A DNA stretch of 64,000 bases from Lysobacter enzymogenes (GTDB taxonomy: Bacteria; Pseudomonadota; Gammaproteobacteria; Xanthomonadales; Xanthomonadaceae), in assembly GCF_017355525.1 (NCBI RefSeq), contig NZ_CP067395.1, positions 620,001 to 684,000 on the forward strand, read 5' to 3'. The translations under genes were made by a program, and so were the position numbers. Shown piece after piece: positions 26,768 to 35,810 of this stretch. The stretch's first letter is position 1; each line of letters opens with the position of its first letter. Below the pieces are notes generated by a model, which was not told the origin of the DNA, made no database searches, and saw only the letters and a program-made list of their open reading frames with translations.

Positions 26768-27537
26768 GCGCGGCCCTGCAACGCTGGCGCCGCGACGGCG
26801 TCGCGCCGCGCGCGCGCCTGTACGCCTTCGCCCACGCGGGCGCAGGCGCCGCCGACCTGCGCGAGTTCGCTGCGCAGGCGCCGGACTGGCTCGATACGGC
26901 CGCGGTGCGTCTGCCTGGGCGCGAGCGGCGCATCGCCGAGCCGTTGCCGCAGTCGCTGCGCGCGGTGGTCGAGGAAGCGGCGGCGGCGATCGCCGCCGAA
27001 TGGCGGCCGCACTGGCCGGCGTTCCTGTTCGGCCAATGCGCGGGCGGGCTGATCGCGTTCGAAACCGCGCGCCGCCTGTGCGCGCTGGGCCTGGCGCCGG
27101 CCGGACTGATCCTGTCGGCGCCGCCAAGCCCGGACCAGGATTTCGCCGGCGCCGCGCAGATCGCCGCGTCCGCCGATTTCGCCGCGAACATGCACGCGAT
27201 GGGCGCGTTGCCGGACGCGGTGATGGCCGATCCGGCGCTGCTGGATGTGGTGCTGCCGGCGTTGCGCGCCGACTTCGCCTTGTTCGAAGGCTATCGCAAT
27301 CCGGCCGACGCGCCGCTGCCGCTGCCCGTGCTGGCGGTGGCCGGAGACCGCGACGCGCTGTCGCCGTTCGCCGCGTTGGCGCAGTGGCGGCCGCGCAGCG
27401 GCGGCGGCTTGCGCGCTTGCGAGGTGGCCGGCGGACACCTGCTCGCTGCGGAAACGCCGCAGGCGCTGATGGCGCTGGCGGCGCAGTTCGTTCGCGAGCG
27501 TCTGCCCGCGCAGGCGCCGGCGCCCGCGTCGGCATGA
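26764..27537 (+). CDS. Type II thioesterase with Cys nucleophile
   Basis: A 257-residue alpha/beta-hydrolase of the NRPS/PKS-associated type II thioesterase family (FAHAGAGAADLREFA, VRLPGRERRIAEP). The nucleophile elbow, normally GHSMG, reads GQCAGG, so Cys92 replaces Ser. Asp197 (AGDRDALSP) and His225 (AGGHLL) complete a triad. Type II enzymes usually clear mis-loaded carriers. Because this NRPS lacks its own terminal thioesterase, this protein may instead release the product. It overlaps the NRPS stop by ATGA, so the two are translationally coupled. Cys-dependent thioesterases are known from some NRPS systems, where they alter acyl-enzyme chemistry. Confidence 0.88.
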   Translation: MSAALQRWRRDGVAPRARLYAFAHAGAGAADLREFAAQAPDWLDTAAVRLPGRERRIAEPLPQSLRAVVEEAAAAIAAEWRPHWPAFLFGQCAGGLIAFETARRLCALGLAPAGLILSAPPSPDQDFAGAAQIAASADFAANMHAMGALPDAVMADPALLDVVLPALRADFALFEGYRNPADAPLPLPVLAVAGDRDALSPFAALAQWRPRSGGGLRACEVAGGHLLAAETPQALMALAAQFVRERLPAQAPAPASA

Positions 27538-27639
27538 GCGAGGCCGCCGCGCCGCGTGCGGTTGCGCGCGCGCGGCGCGGCGGCTAGCGTGTCGCCGGTC
27601 CGCGCCGCGCGCGCCTTCCGCGAACCCTGCGAGTCCGCC

Positions 27640-28674
27640 ATGACCTCACGCCGCCGTTTCCTGCAAAGCTCGCTGATCGCCGCGGGCGCCGCCGCCTTGC
27701 CTGCGCTGGCCGCCGAGACGAAGGCCGCGCCGCCGCCGGCGCCGAAGGCCATCGACGGCGCGCGCGTGGTCTCGACCTGGGACTTCGGCGTGGGCGCCAA
27801 CCAGGCGGCGTGGAAGGTGTTGGGCGAAGGCGGGGCGGCGCTCGACGCGGTCGAGGCCGGCGCGCGCTGGGCCGAGGCCGATCTGTGCAACAGCACGGTC
27901 GGGCGCTGCGGCAATCCCGACCGCGACGGCGTGCTGACCCTCGACGCCAGCCTCATGGACGGCGACGGCCGCTGCGGCGCGGTCGCCGCGCTGGAGGACA
28001 TCGCCCATCCGGTCAGCGTCGCGCGCCGGGTCATGGAGCGCACGCCGCACGTATTGCTGGTCGGCGCCGGCGCGCAGCAGTTCGCGGTCGAGCAGGGGTT
28101 CCCGAAAGAACCGCTGCTGACCGACAAGGCGCGCGCGGCCTGGAACGAGTGGCGCAAGACTTCGAAGTACCAGCCGGTCATCAACGCCGAGCGCCTCGAC
28201 CAGGGCAAGCCCGGCGACAAGCACAATCACGACACCCTCGGCATCCTCGCCATCGACCGCAGCGGCAAGCTCGCCGGCGCCTGCACCACCAGCGGCATGG
28301 CCTGGAAGCTGCACGGGCGGGTCGGCGACAGCCCCATCGTCGGCGCCGGCCTGTACGTCGACAACGAAGTCGGCGCCGCCACCGCCTCGGGCGTGGGCGA
28401 GGAAATGCTGCGCAACGCCGCGAGTTTCCTGGTGGTGGAGCTGATGCGCCAGGGCCGCAGCCCCGACGAGGCCTGCCGCGAGGCGATCGAGCGGGTGGTG
28501 CGCAAGCGCCCGCAGGCGAGCAAGACCTTGCAGGTGTGCTTCCTGGCGATCAACAAGCACGGCGAGGTCGGCGCGCACGCGCTGCACCGCGGCTTCGTCT
28601 ATGCGGTGTGCGATGCGGGCAAGCGCGATGCGCTGCTGGATGCGCGGTCGGTGTATGCGACCGAGCAGACATGA
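27640..28674 (+). CDS. N4-(beta-N-acetylglucosaminyl)-L-asparaginase (glycosylasparaginase), Tat-exported
   Basis: A 344-residue Ntn-hydrolase that cleaves the GlcNAc-Asn bond left after N-glycan trimming. The N-terminus SRRRFLQSS followed by an Ala-rich core is a twin-arginine (Tat) signal ending near ALAAE. The autocleavage site is in HNHDTLGILA, whose Thr becomes the catalytic N-terminus of the beta chain. The downstream GRVGDSPIVGAGLYVDNE is the substrate-binding segment typical of the family. ATG 27640 gives the Tat signal directly. It lies 1.5 kb upstream of the glycan-degradation locus on the same strand, and its activity completes that pathway. CutC follows after 60 bp. Confidence 0.9.
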   Translation: MTSRRRFLQSSLIAAGAAALPALAAETKAAPPPAPKAIDGARVVSTWDFGVGANQAAWKVLGEGGAALDAVEAGARWAEADLCNSTVGRCGNPDRDGVLTLDASLMDGDGRCGAVAALEDIAHPVSVARRVMERTPHVLLVGAGAQQFAVEQGFPKEPLLTDKARAAWNEWRKTSKYQPVINAERLDQGKPGDKHNHDTLGILAIDRSGKLAGACTTSGMAWKLHGRVGDSPIVGAGLYVDNEVGAATASGVGEEMLRNAASFLVVELMRQGRSPDEACREAIERVVRKRPQASKTLQVCFLAINKHGEVGAHALHRGFVYAVCDAGKRDALLDARSVYATEQT

Positions 28675-28734
28675 AGGATTTGAACGGCTTGATGCGGGCG
28701 CCAGGCGACAGCGCAGCGATCTGAGGCAAAGTCC

Positions 28735-29472
28735 ATGAACGCGATCGATGAACCTGTACTGGAAATTTCTGCCGGCTCTTTAGCTTCCGCGCTGGCCGCG
28801 CAGGACGGCGGCGCCGACCGCGTCGAGCTGTGCGACAACCTCGCCGAAGGCGGCACCACGCCGTCGTACGGCGCGCTGGCGGTCGCGCGCGACAGGCTGC
28901 GCATTCCGCTGTACGTGCTGATCCGCCCGCGCGGCGGCGACTTCCTCTACGACGAGGCCGAGCGCGCGGCGATGGTCGCCGACATCGAAGCCTGCGTGCG
29001 GTTGGGTTGCGACGGCGTAGTGATCGGCGCGCTCGACGCCGACGGCGAGGTCGACGCGGCGGTGTGCCGCGAACAGATCGCCGCGGCCGGATCGCTCGGC
29101 ATCACTTTCCACCGTGCGTTCGACGCCGCGCGCGACCAGGGCAGGGCGCTGGAAGCGGCGGTCGCGCTGGGCTGCGAGCGCATCCTGACCTCCGGCGGCG
29201 CCGCCGACGCGTTCGCCGGCGCGGACCGCATCGCCGCGTTGGTCGCGCAGGCGGCCGGACGCGTCGCGCTGATGGCCGGCGCCGGGGTGACCCCGCAGAA
29301 CATCGCCGCACTGGCGCGCCGCGCCGGCGTGCGCGAGCTGCACGCCTCGGCCAAGGCGCCGCGGCGTTCGGCGATGCGCTACCGCAACGAGGCCCTGGCC
29401 GGGCTGTCGCCGGACTGGAGCCAGAGCGACGCGCAACGCGTGCGCGAGCTGGTCGCGGCCCTGCGCGGCTGA
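28735..29472 (+). CDS. cutC: CutC family protein
   Basis: A 245-residue TIM-barrel protein with the CutC signatures LEISAGSLASALAAQDGGAD, RVELCDNLAEGGTTPSYG, VLIRPRGGDFLY, FHRAFDAARD and ILTSGGAADAF. CutC was named for copper tolerance, but its biochemical role is still unsettled. Length is normal and a GAGG ribosome-binding site precedes the ATG. It is probably co-transcribed with the glycosylasparaginase, a pairing that hints at a sugar-linked role; that is inference. Confidence 0.9.
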   Translation: MNAIDEPVLEISAGSLASALAAQDGGADRVELCDNLAEGGTTPSYGALAVARDRLRIPLYVLIRPRGGDFLYDEAERAAMVADIEACVRLGCDGVVIGALDADGEVDAAVCREQIAAAGSLGITFHRAFDAARDQGRALEAAVALGCERILTSGGAADAFAGADRIAALVAQAAGRVALMAGAGVTPQNIAALARRAGVRELHASAKAPRRSAMRYRNEALAGLSPDWSQSDAQRVRELVAALRG

Positions 29473-29479
29473 GGCGCGC

Positions 29480-29791
29480 GTGGGCTACGAGTACGACGCG
29501 CTGCCGGACGACCCGGCCGATTACCGGCGCCGCCGCGCGGCGCTGGTCGACGCTGCCGAAGCCTTGCCGAGTTTTCGCCGCCGCGTCGGCGCCGGCGAAC
29601 TCTGGCTGTGCGATCCCGGCCGCGCGGGCGAGGGCTGGGACGAGGCGCAGCTGGTGTTCGGCGAAGCCGGCGTGCGGCTGGCGTGCATGACCCCGCTGAG
29701 CGCGGCGGTGCGCGCCGACTTGCGCGCGTTGCCGGCCTTGCTCGGCGGCGCGCGCTATGTCGACGACGACGGCGAGCCTGCCGGGTTCTGA
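29480..29791 (+). CDS. Small protein of unknown function
   Basis: A 103-residue reading frame starts with GTG 7 bp after the cutC stop, with GAGG upstream, so it looks translationally linked to cutC. It is acidic and soluble and has no signal peptide (MGYEYDALPDDPADYRRRR). I recognise no family. Codon use is like the neighbours (strong G/C at third positions), which supports it being real. Confidence 0.6.
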   Translation: MGYEYDALPDDPADYRRRRAALVDAAEALPSFRRRVGAGELWLCDPGRAGEGWDEAQLVFGEAGVRLACMTPLSAAVRADLRALPALLGGARYVDDDGEPAGF

Positions 29792-30082
29792 GCCGGCATC
29801 GCGGCACCCGGCCGCAGCGATGAAGGCCCGATCGGGCGAAAAACGAAAGCTGCCTGTCGCTACACCTTTCGTTTGCGCAGCGAGCCCGGCACCGCTTGTT
29901 GCGCTGCACGAACTCACCACCCGCTGCCGTCGGTCGCGACCCCGCATCGGCCCTCCGGCAGGCCAGTCTCGGCAAAACAATTACTTAGCTTCAGCACAGT
30001 GCCTGAGGCCCGCCCGGACGCCGCCTAACACAGCCATGTTGCTGCGCCGCGTCATGCAACCGGCGGCGAGGTCGTGCTTAAT

Positions 30083-30096
30083 TTAGATCGATCCAA
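30083..30096. promoter_or_regulatory. Candidate operator, copy 1 (TTAGATCGATCCAA)
   Basis: A 14-bp near-perfect palindrome (TTAGATC / GATCCAA, one mismatch) with a CG centre, as is usual for LacI-family operators. The identical 14-mer occurs upstream of the second TonB-dependent receptor at 38367. No LacI-type regulator gene is inside the window. Confidence 0.65.
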
Positions 30097-30149
30097 TGTG
30101 GGGATTGGATAGGCCGGGGCGCTCATTCGAGCCGTCCTGGCGCGTGGTC

Positions 30150-30163
30150 TTAGATCGATAGAA
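30150..30163. promoter_or_regulatory. Possible degenerate second operator (TTAGATCGATAGAA)
   Basis: It shares the left half and centre (TTAGATCGAT) of the two identical operators but not the right half. It lies 67 bp downstream of copy 1 and 75 bp before the receptor start, so it could be an auxiliary site. Confidence 0.35.
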
Positions 30164-30237
30164 AAGACGCAATAGCCGGGTTTCGGACCAAGGACGGGTC
30201 GTTCATTGCAGTCCACTTCATGGGGAGCACCGCCACG

Positions 30238-33111
30238 ATGAGCCATTCCACCCACAGACGCAGCGCATTGACCTGCGCCCTGCTGTCGGTCCTGTGCGCG
30301 CCGGTCGCCGCACAGGCGCAAGCCGCCCAATCGCCCGACGGCGCCGCCGCCGGCAAGCCCACCGAGATCGACAAGGTCACCGTGACCGGCTCGCGCATCA
30401 AGCGCGCCGAGATCGAAGGCCCGGCGCCGGTGTTCACCATCACCGCCGCGCAGATCGAGAAGGAAGGTTTCAACACCGTCTACGACGCGCTGACCACGCT
30501 GACCGAAGCGATGGGCACGGTGGAATCGGACATCGCCTGGGGCCAGCACACCGTCAACGCCAGCCCGCTGAACCTGCGCAACATGGGCCCGGGCCGCAGC
30601 CTGCTGCTGATCAACGGCCGGCGCGTGGTCGACTACCCGCTGCCGTACCAGGGCAAGAGCAACTTCGCCAACTTCAACAACATTCCCACCGCGATCGTCG
30701 AGCGCATCGAGGTGCTGGCCAGCGGCGCGTCGGCGATCTACGGCTCCGACGCGGTCGCCGGCGTCATCAACGTGATCCTGAAGAAGGAATACCAGGGCGA
30801 CCAGATCAAGGTCCGCGGCGGCACTTCCACGCGAGGCGGCCGCGACGCCATCGACCTGTCCTGGGCCGGCGGCCGCAGCGGCGACCACTGGAGCGTCACC
30901 TACGCCTTGCAGTACTTCAAGCGCGAAGCGCTGCCGGCCGGCGAACGCGACTACATGGACTCGGATTTCGACGCGCCGCCGCTGTCGCTCAATCCGCAGG
31001 ACCGCGCGGTCGGCATCCTGCCCTCGGTCGGCATCCGCATGTTCAACGCCGGCACCGGCCAGCGCCTGATGCCGCCGGCCGGCGCCTGCGACCAATACAA
31101 CGGCGAGTTCTTCCTGCAGAACCGCCGCACCTTCAACCGCAACACCGGCGCGATCGCCGACACCGGCTGGCAATGCGGCCAGAGCGCGGTGTTCCAGCAC
31201 TGGACCCTGCGCAACGGCAGCGAAGACCGCTCCGGCTACGTCTACGGCAACTACGACTTCGACAACGGCATGAAGGGCTGGGCCAGCGTCGGCGTGTGGT
31301 CCTCGCGCGGCGAGAACATGACCTTCATGCCGGGCTGGAGCTCCAACGGCGTCTACCACGACAACGGCCTCAACGCCGATCTCGACCTGGTCAAGAGCTT
31401 CACCCCGCAGGAAATCGGCGGGGCCAAAAGCGGCTACACCCATTCCGACGAACTGTCGTGGGACGTCGCGGTCGGCCTCAGCGGCAAGTTCGGTTCGCGC
31501 TTCGACTGGGATTTCAGCATCGGCCGCGCCGAGTACCGGGTCGACGAGAAATTCCCGGCGATCCTGATCGCCGAGGGCGACCGCTTCTTCCTCGGCCCGA
31601 ACCGCGACCGGCTCGACCAGAACCGGTTCTGGAACCCGATCTCGCCGCAGGATTACGCCTCGATCAGCACCCGCGGCAAGAACCGCGCCGAGTCGTGGCT
31701 GACCTCGGCCAACTTCGTCGTCAGCGGCGACCTGTTCGAAGGCTGGGCCGGCCCGATCGGCTTCGCCGGCCAGTTGGAAGCGGCCAAGCAGGGCTATCGC
31801 CTGGCGCCGGACCCCAACACCATCGGCGACGACCGCCTGTACGACCAGACCGCCAATCTCGACCGCGGCGAAGGCACGCGCAACCACTACGCCGTCGGCG
31901 TCGAATTCAAGATCCCGCTGCACCGCACCCTGACCGCGTCGCTCGCCGGCCGCTACGACAAGTACGACGCGGTCTCCGGCGACGCCGCCACGACCTACAA
32001 CGCCGGCCTGGAATGGCGTCCGTTCTCGAACCTGCTGGTGCGCGGCACCTATGCCACCAGCTTCCGCGCGCCGGACATGCACTTCGTCTACGCGACCCCG
32101 AGCACCTCGGTCGCCGACCAGACCGATTACCTCAACTGCCTGCGCGCCGGACAGCAGGGCAACTGCACCTGGGACGCCGGCTTCAAGGTCGAGGACGCGC
32201 AGATCGCGCGCGAAGGCACGCCGGACCTGAAGTACGAAACCGGCAGTTCGTGGACCGCCGGCTTCGTCTGGGACATCGCCGACGGCCTGTCGGTGTCGAC
32301 CGACTACTGGCGGATCGAGCTGGAGGACGAGATCGACGACATCGGCGCCAACGACGTGCTGCTCGACGAGGCCTACTGCCTGACCGGCAAGACCCCGAGC
32401 GGCGAGCCGCGCGTCGGCGCGCCGAGCGCCGACCGCTGCCGCCTGCAGATCGGCCGGGTCACCCGCGGCCCGGATCCCGACGGCGCCGGCCCGCTGCTCG
32501 GCCCGGTCACCGACATCCGCACCGGCCCGATCAACCGCGCCGCGCGCAACGTGCAGGGCATCGACGCCTCGCTGAAGTACCGCTTCAGCACCGCGCGCTT
32601 CGGCGATTTCAGCCTCGGCCTGAACTACACCAACCTGCTCAAGCTCGAGACCCGCACCGACGACAGCGAGCAGATGCAGAACAAGCGCACCGACGAGCCG
32701 CGCAGCAAGTTCCGCGGCAGCGTCAACTGGCAGAAGGACCGCTGGAACGCGACCGTCTACGCCGACCGCGTCGGCAGCGTGCCGAGCGTGCGTTTCCGCG
32801 GCTGCCGCGGTTTCGCCGACGGCTACGCGCCGAGCTCGGACAACTGCGTGGACACCGATCCGGCCAGCCCGACCTTCGGCCAGAAGACCGAGAAGTACTG
32901 GGGCCGAGTGGGACCGGCGATCACCTGGAACGTCAGCGCCGGCTACCGCATCACCGACAACGCCAAGGTCAACGTCTACGTCAGCAACCTGTTCGACGAG
33001 GTCAACGAAGACAAGGATCCGTACAAGCGCGACTTCGCCTTCATCGCCGACCGCATCTTCAGCCCGGTCGGGCGCGAGATCGCGGTGGAGTACGTGCTGG
33101 ACCTGAAGTAA
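30238..33111 (+). CDS. TonB-dependent receptor (glycan-locus copy 1)
   Basis: An outer-membrane receptor of about 957 residues. It has a signal peptide (core LTCALLSVLCAPVAAQAQA), a TonB-box/plug start at DKVTVTGSRIKRAEIEGPAP, and plug motifs NLRNMGPGRSLLLINGRR and VERIEVLASGASAIYGSDAVAG. A 22-strand-type barrel ends in a C-terminal aromatic or hydrophobic strand (VEYVLDLK). ATG 30238 is chosen over the ATG at 30220 because GGGGAG lies about 10 bp upstream and the signal peptide then has normal length. It heads an array of exported glycosidases, so it probably imports the oligosaccharides they release. It is a paralogue of the receptor at 38481. Confidence 0.9.
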   Translation: MSHSTHRRSALTCALLSVLCAPVAAQAQAAQSPDGAAAGKPTEIDKVTVTGSRIKRAEIEGPAPVFTITAAQIEKEGFNTVYDALTTLTEAMGTVESDIAWGQHTVNASPLNLRNMGPGRSLLLINGRRVVDYPLPYQGKSNFANFNNIPTAIVERIEVLASGASAIYGSDAVAGVINVILKKEYQGDQIKVRGGTSTRGGRDAIDLSWAGGRSGDHWSVTYALQYFKREALPAGERDYMDSDFDAPPLSLNPQDRAVGILPSVGIRMFNAGTGQRLMPPAGACDQYNGEFFLQNRRTFNRNTGAIADTGWQCGQSAVFQHWTLRNGSEDRSGYVYGNYDFDNGMKGWASVGVWSSRGENMTFMPGWSSNGVYHDNGLNADLDLVKSFTPQEIGGAKSGYTHSDELSWDVAVGLSGKFGSRFDWDFSIGRAEYRVDEKFPAILIAEGDRFFLGPNRDRLDQNRFWNPISPQDYASISTRGKNRAESWLTSANFVVSGDLFEGWAGPIGFAGQLEAAKQGYRLAPDPNTIGDDRLYDQTANLDRGEGTRNHYAVGVEFKIPLHRTLTASLAGRYDKYDAVSGDAATTYNAGLEWRPFSNLLVRGTYATSFRAPDMHFVYATPSTSVADQTDYLNCLRAGQQGNCTWDAGFKVEDAQIAREGTPDLKYETGSSWTAGFVWDIADGLSVSTDYWRIELEDEIDDIGANDVLLDEAYCLTGKTPSGEPRVGAPSADRCRLQIGRVTRGPDPDGAGPLLGPVTDIRTGPINRAARNVQGIDASLKYRFSTARFGDFSLGLNYTNLLKLETRTDDSEQMQNKRTDEPRSKFRGSVNWQKDRWNATVYADRVGSVPSVRFRGCRGFADGYAPSSDNCVDTDPASPTFGQKTEKYWGRVGPAITWNVSAGYRITDNAKVNVYVSNLFDEVNEDKDPYKRDFAFIADRIFSPVGREIAVEYVLDLK

Positions 33112-33120
33112 GGCAACCGC

Positions 33121-33150
33121 AGCCGCGGCGGCGCGTCCGCCGCCGCGGCT
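33121..33150 (+). other. 13-bp perfect stem-loop between receptor and mannosidase genes
   Basis: AGCCGCGGCGGCG and its exact reverse complement are separated by CGTC, 9 bp after the receptor stop and 30 bp before the GH92 start. It is followed by only two Ts, so it is not a standard terminator. It could protect or attenuate the transcript between the two genes. Confidence 0.7.
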
Positions 33151-33180
33151 TTCACCGACATTACGAGGGATAGACCAACG

Positions 33181-35655
33181 ATGGCTCGCACACCGGTTCG
33201 GCATACGCGCAGTTCGGCATTCACGGCGGCAGCGGCGCTGCGGCCCTTGGCCGCGGCGGTGTGCCTGACCTTGAGCGCGGGGTTCGCCAGCGCGGCCGCG
33301 CCCGCGGGCGATCCGGTGCGCGAGGTCAACACCTTCATCGGCAGCAAGGACGACGGCAACACCTTTCCGGGCGCGTCGGCGCCGTTCGGCCTGATCCAGG
33401 TCAGCCCGATCGGCGAGCACTACACCGGCTGGCGCTACGACGATCCCAAGATCCGCGGCTTCGGCCACTCTTTCCTGTCCGGCGCCGGTTGCTGGGAGCA
33501 GGGCGGGCAGTTGTCGGTGCTGCCGACCACCGGCGAGATCGGCGAGGGCAAGCGCTTCGACACCAAGGAGCCCAAGTCCTTCGACCACAAGCTGTACGGC
33601 TCGGCCTACAGCCACGACGGCGAAGTCGGCGAAGCCGGCTACTACAAGGTGCGTTTGACCGGCGAAGCGGCCGGCCCGATCGAGGCCGAAGCCACCGCGC
33701 TGACGCGCGCGGCGGCCGAACGCTACACGTTCCCGGCCGGCGCGAAGCAAGGCACGATCCTGGTCAACACCGGGCAGGCCAACGAGCGCCATCTGGTCGT
33801 CGGCAGCACCGTCGAGGTGGTCGGCGACCGCGCGGTCGAAGGCCGCATCACCACCAAGAGCTTCTGCGGCGGCCAGCAGTACACCACCTGGTTCCGCATG
33901 GAATTCGACCGTCCCTTCGCCAGCCACGGCACCTGGGACGAGGCCGGCGGCCATCCGGGCGGCCAATCGAGCATGCAGGGCGACACCCGCCCGCACGGCG
34001 CCTGGTTCACCTTCGACACCGCCGGCAACCGCGCGGTGACCGCGGTCAGCGCGATCTCGCACGTCGACCTGGACGGCGCGCGCCGCAACCTGCGCGACGA
34101 AGGCGCGCGCGGCGGCAAGCCGCTGGCGTTCGACGCGATGCGCAAGCAGGCGCAGGACGCCTGGCGCAAGGAACTGAACTCGGTGCGGATCAGCGGCGGC
34201 AGCGGCGACGACCGCACCGTGTTCTACACCGCGCTGTACCACTCGCTGTTGCAGCCGCTGACCGGCAGCGACAGCGACGGCCGCTACCGCGGCTACGACA
34301 CCGAGATACACAAGGCCGAGGGCTGGACCTATTACGAGTATTTCTCGCTGTGGGACACCTACCGCTCGCAGAACCAGCTGCTGGCGATGCTGCGGCCGCA
34401 GCGCGCGCGCGACATCGGCCAGTCGCTGCTGAAGATCCACGAGCAGAACGGCTGGTTGCCGCGCTGGGGCTATGCCAACTTCGACAGCAACGTGATGACC
34501 GGCGATCCGGTCACGCCGTTCATGGTCGACCTGTGGCGCTTCGGCGCGCTCGAAGGCCGCGAGCAACAGGCCTACGCAGCGCTGCGCGAGAACGCGTACG
34601 GCATTCCGCCGGCGTTGGTGCGCAGCCAGGGCCGCGCCGGCAATCCGAGCTATCTCAAGGACGGCTTCGTCCAGTACGATCGCGGCTTCCCGGCCAAGAG
34701 CATGGACGTGGATCCGCACCACGGCGGTTCGTCGACGCTGGAATACGCGCTCGGCGATTGCGCGTTGTCGCAGATGGCGCAGGCGCTCGGCAAGAACGAC
34801 GACGCCGCCACGCTGCGCGAGCGCGGCCGCAACTGGACCCGGGTGTGGGACAAGGACGCGACCGATCCCGAACTGGGCTTCCGCGGCTTCCCGCGTCCGC
34901 GCGTCGACGGCGGCGCGTTCTATTCGGAAACCGACGGCAGCTACAGCCCGCGCTCGCACCACGGTTTCCACGAAGGCACCGCCTGGCAGTACCAGTGGCT
35001 GACCCAGCAGGACGTGCCCGGCGTGGTCGCGGCGATGGGCGGCGCCGAGCAGGCCGGCAAGCGCCTGGACGCGTTCTTCGCCTACGACGCGTTGCTGGCC
35101 GATCCGGCCAACGCCGCGCGCAAGCAGTGGGTGGTCGGGCCGTACAGCTACTACAACCAGTATCGCTACAACCCGAACAACGAGCCCGATCTGCACAGCC
35201 CGTGGATGTACACGCTGATCGGCCAGCCGTGGAAGACCGCGACGGTGCTGCGCGCGGCGCAGACGCTGTTCACCAACGCGCCCAACGGCGTCACCGGCAA
35301 CGACGACCTCGGCACCATGTCGGCCTGGTATCTGTTCAGCGCGGTCGGCCTGTATCCGGCGGTGCCGGGCAGCGGCGAGCTGCTGCTGCACGCGCCGCGT
35401 TTCGAGAAGGTCGAGATGGACCTGGGCAACGGCAAGACCCTGCGCATCGAAGCGCCCGGCGCGAGCGGGCAGGGCGTGCAGTACGTGCGCGGCGCGAGCT
35501 TCGACGGCAAGGCCCAGGACAAGGTCTGGCTGGACTGGAGCGCGTTGCGCGGCGGCGGCACGCTGCGCTTCGAACTCGGCAAGGAACCGGCTACGGGCGG
35601 GTGGGGCACGCAGGCGGCAGCGCTGCCGGTGTCGGCCTGCGCGGCGCCGAAGTGA
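33181..35655 (+). CDS. GH92 alpha-mannosidase, exported
   Basis: An 824-residue protein with a signal peptide (basic start, then LRPLAAAVCLTLSAGFASAAA). The body is a GH92 Ca2+-dependent exo-alpha-mannosidase: VNTFIGSKDDGNTFPGASAP at the start, FGHSFLSGAGCWEQGG, GFHEGTAWQYQW near residue 596 (catalytic-acid Glu region), and GNDDLGTMSAWY near residue 706 (catalytic-base Asp region). These enzymes remove terminal alpha-mannose, most often alpha-1,2-linked, from high-mannose N-glycans; linkage preference cannot be read here. It lies 69 bp downstream of the TonB-dependent receptor and probably acts in the periplasm. Length is normal for the family. Confidence 0.93.
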   Translation: MARTPVRHTRSSAFTAAAALRPLAAAVCLTLSAGFASAAAPAGDPVREVNTFIGSKDDGNTFPGASAPFGLIQVSPIGEHYTGWRYDDPKIRGFGHSFLSGAGCWEQGGQLSVLPTTGEIGEGKRFDTKEPKSFDHKLYGSAYSHDGEVGEAGYYKVRLTGEAAGPIEAEATALTRAAAERYTFPAGAKQGTILVNTGQANERHLVVGSTVEVVGDRAVEGRITTKSFCGGQQYTTWFRMEFDRPFASHGTWDEAGGHPGGQSSMQGDTRPHGAWFTFDTAGNRAVTAVSAISHVDLDGARRNLRDEGARGGKPLAFDAMRKQAQDAWRKELNSVRISGGSGDDRTVFYTALYHSLLQPLTGSDSDGRYRGYDTEIHKAEGWTYYEYFSLWDTYRSQNQLLAMLRPQRARDIGQSLLKIHEQNGWLPRWGYANFDSNVMTGDPVTPFMVDLWRFGALEGREQQAYAALRENAYGIPPALVRSQGRAGNPSYLKDGFVQYDRGFPAKSMDVDPHHGGSSTLEYALGDCALSQMAQALGKNDDAATLRERGRNWTRVWDKDATDPELGFRGFPRPRVDGGAFYSETDGSYSPRSHHGFHEGTAWQYQWLTQQDVPGVVAAMGGAEQAGKRLDAFFAYDALLADPANAARKQWVVGPYSYYNQYRYNPNNEPDLHSPWMYTLIGQPWKTATVLRAAQTLFTNAPNGVTGNDDLGTMSAWYLFSAVGLYPAVPGSGELLLHAPRFEKVEMDLGNGKTLRIEAPGASGQGVQYVRGASFDGKAQDKVWLDWSALRGGGTLRFELGKEPATGGWGTQAAALPVSACAAPK

Positions 35656-35723
35656 ATCGATGACGCGATGAAGAACCGATAACGCGATGAAGCCCCGGGC
35701 CGCCGACGTCCCCGCCAGCCGTC

Positions 35724-35743
35724 ATCCCCGCGAAAGCGGGGAT
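35724..35743. repeat. REP-like hairpin repeat (GAAA loop), copy 1
   Basis: ATCCCCGC-GAAA-GCGGGGAT is a perfect 8-bp stem with a GAAA loop, flanked by GTC on the left and CCAGGGCTTC on the right. A variant with the same loop and right flank occurs at 49169. Short interspersed hairpins of this kind are common in xanthomonads. It lies between the GH92 and GH20 genes. Confidence 0.85.
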
Positions 35744-35810
35744 CCAGGGCTTCATCGCGACACCGCCGCACCGCCGTCTTCCTCCGCACCCCACGGAGCT
35801 CCAGCGCACG

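Larger units (their letters stand above)
29792..30237. other. Regulatory region upstream of the first TonB-dependent receptor
   Basis: 446 bp without a gene. From left to right it contains a perfect palindrome GCCCGATCGGGC (29826-29837), an inverted repeat AAACGAAAG / CTTTCGTTT (29841-29849 and 29866-29874, 16-nt loop) that may end the cutC transcript, a candidate operator (30083-30096) and a related half-site (30150-30163). The stretch from about 29980 onward is more AT-rich and should hold the receptor promoter. Confidence 0.6.

Noticed and set aside
22877..27535. A leftward open frame of about 1550 codons
   Set aside because: Antisense to the NRPS and thioesterase genes; Arg/Ala/Gln-rich with no recognisable family.
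27640..28674. Isoaspartyl peptidase or asparaginase instead of glycosylasparaginase
   Set aside because: The HNHDTLG cleavage site, the GRVGDSPIVGAG segment and the glycan-locus context fit glycosylasparaginase better.
30052..35391. A leftward open frame of about 1780 codons
   Set aside because: Antisense to receptor 1 and the GH92 gene; the translation is low-complexity (Ala, Arg, Val, Gln) with no domain.
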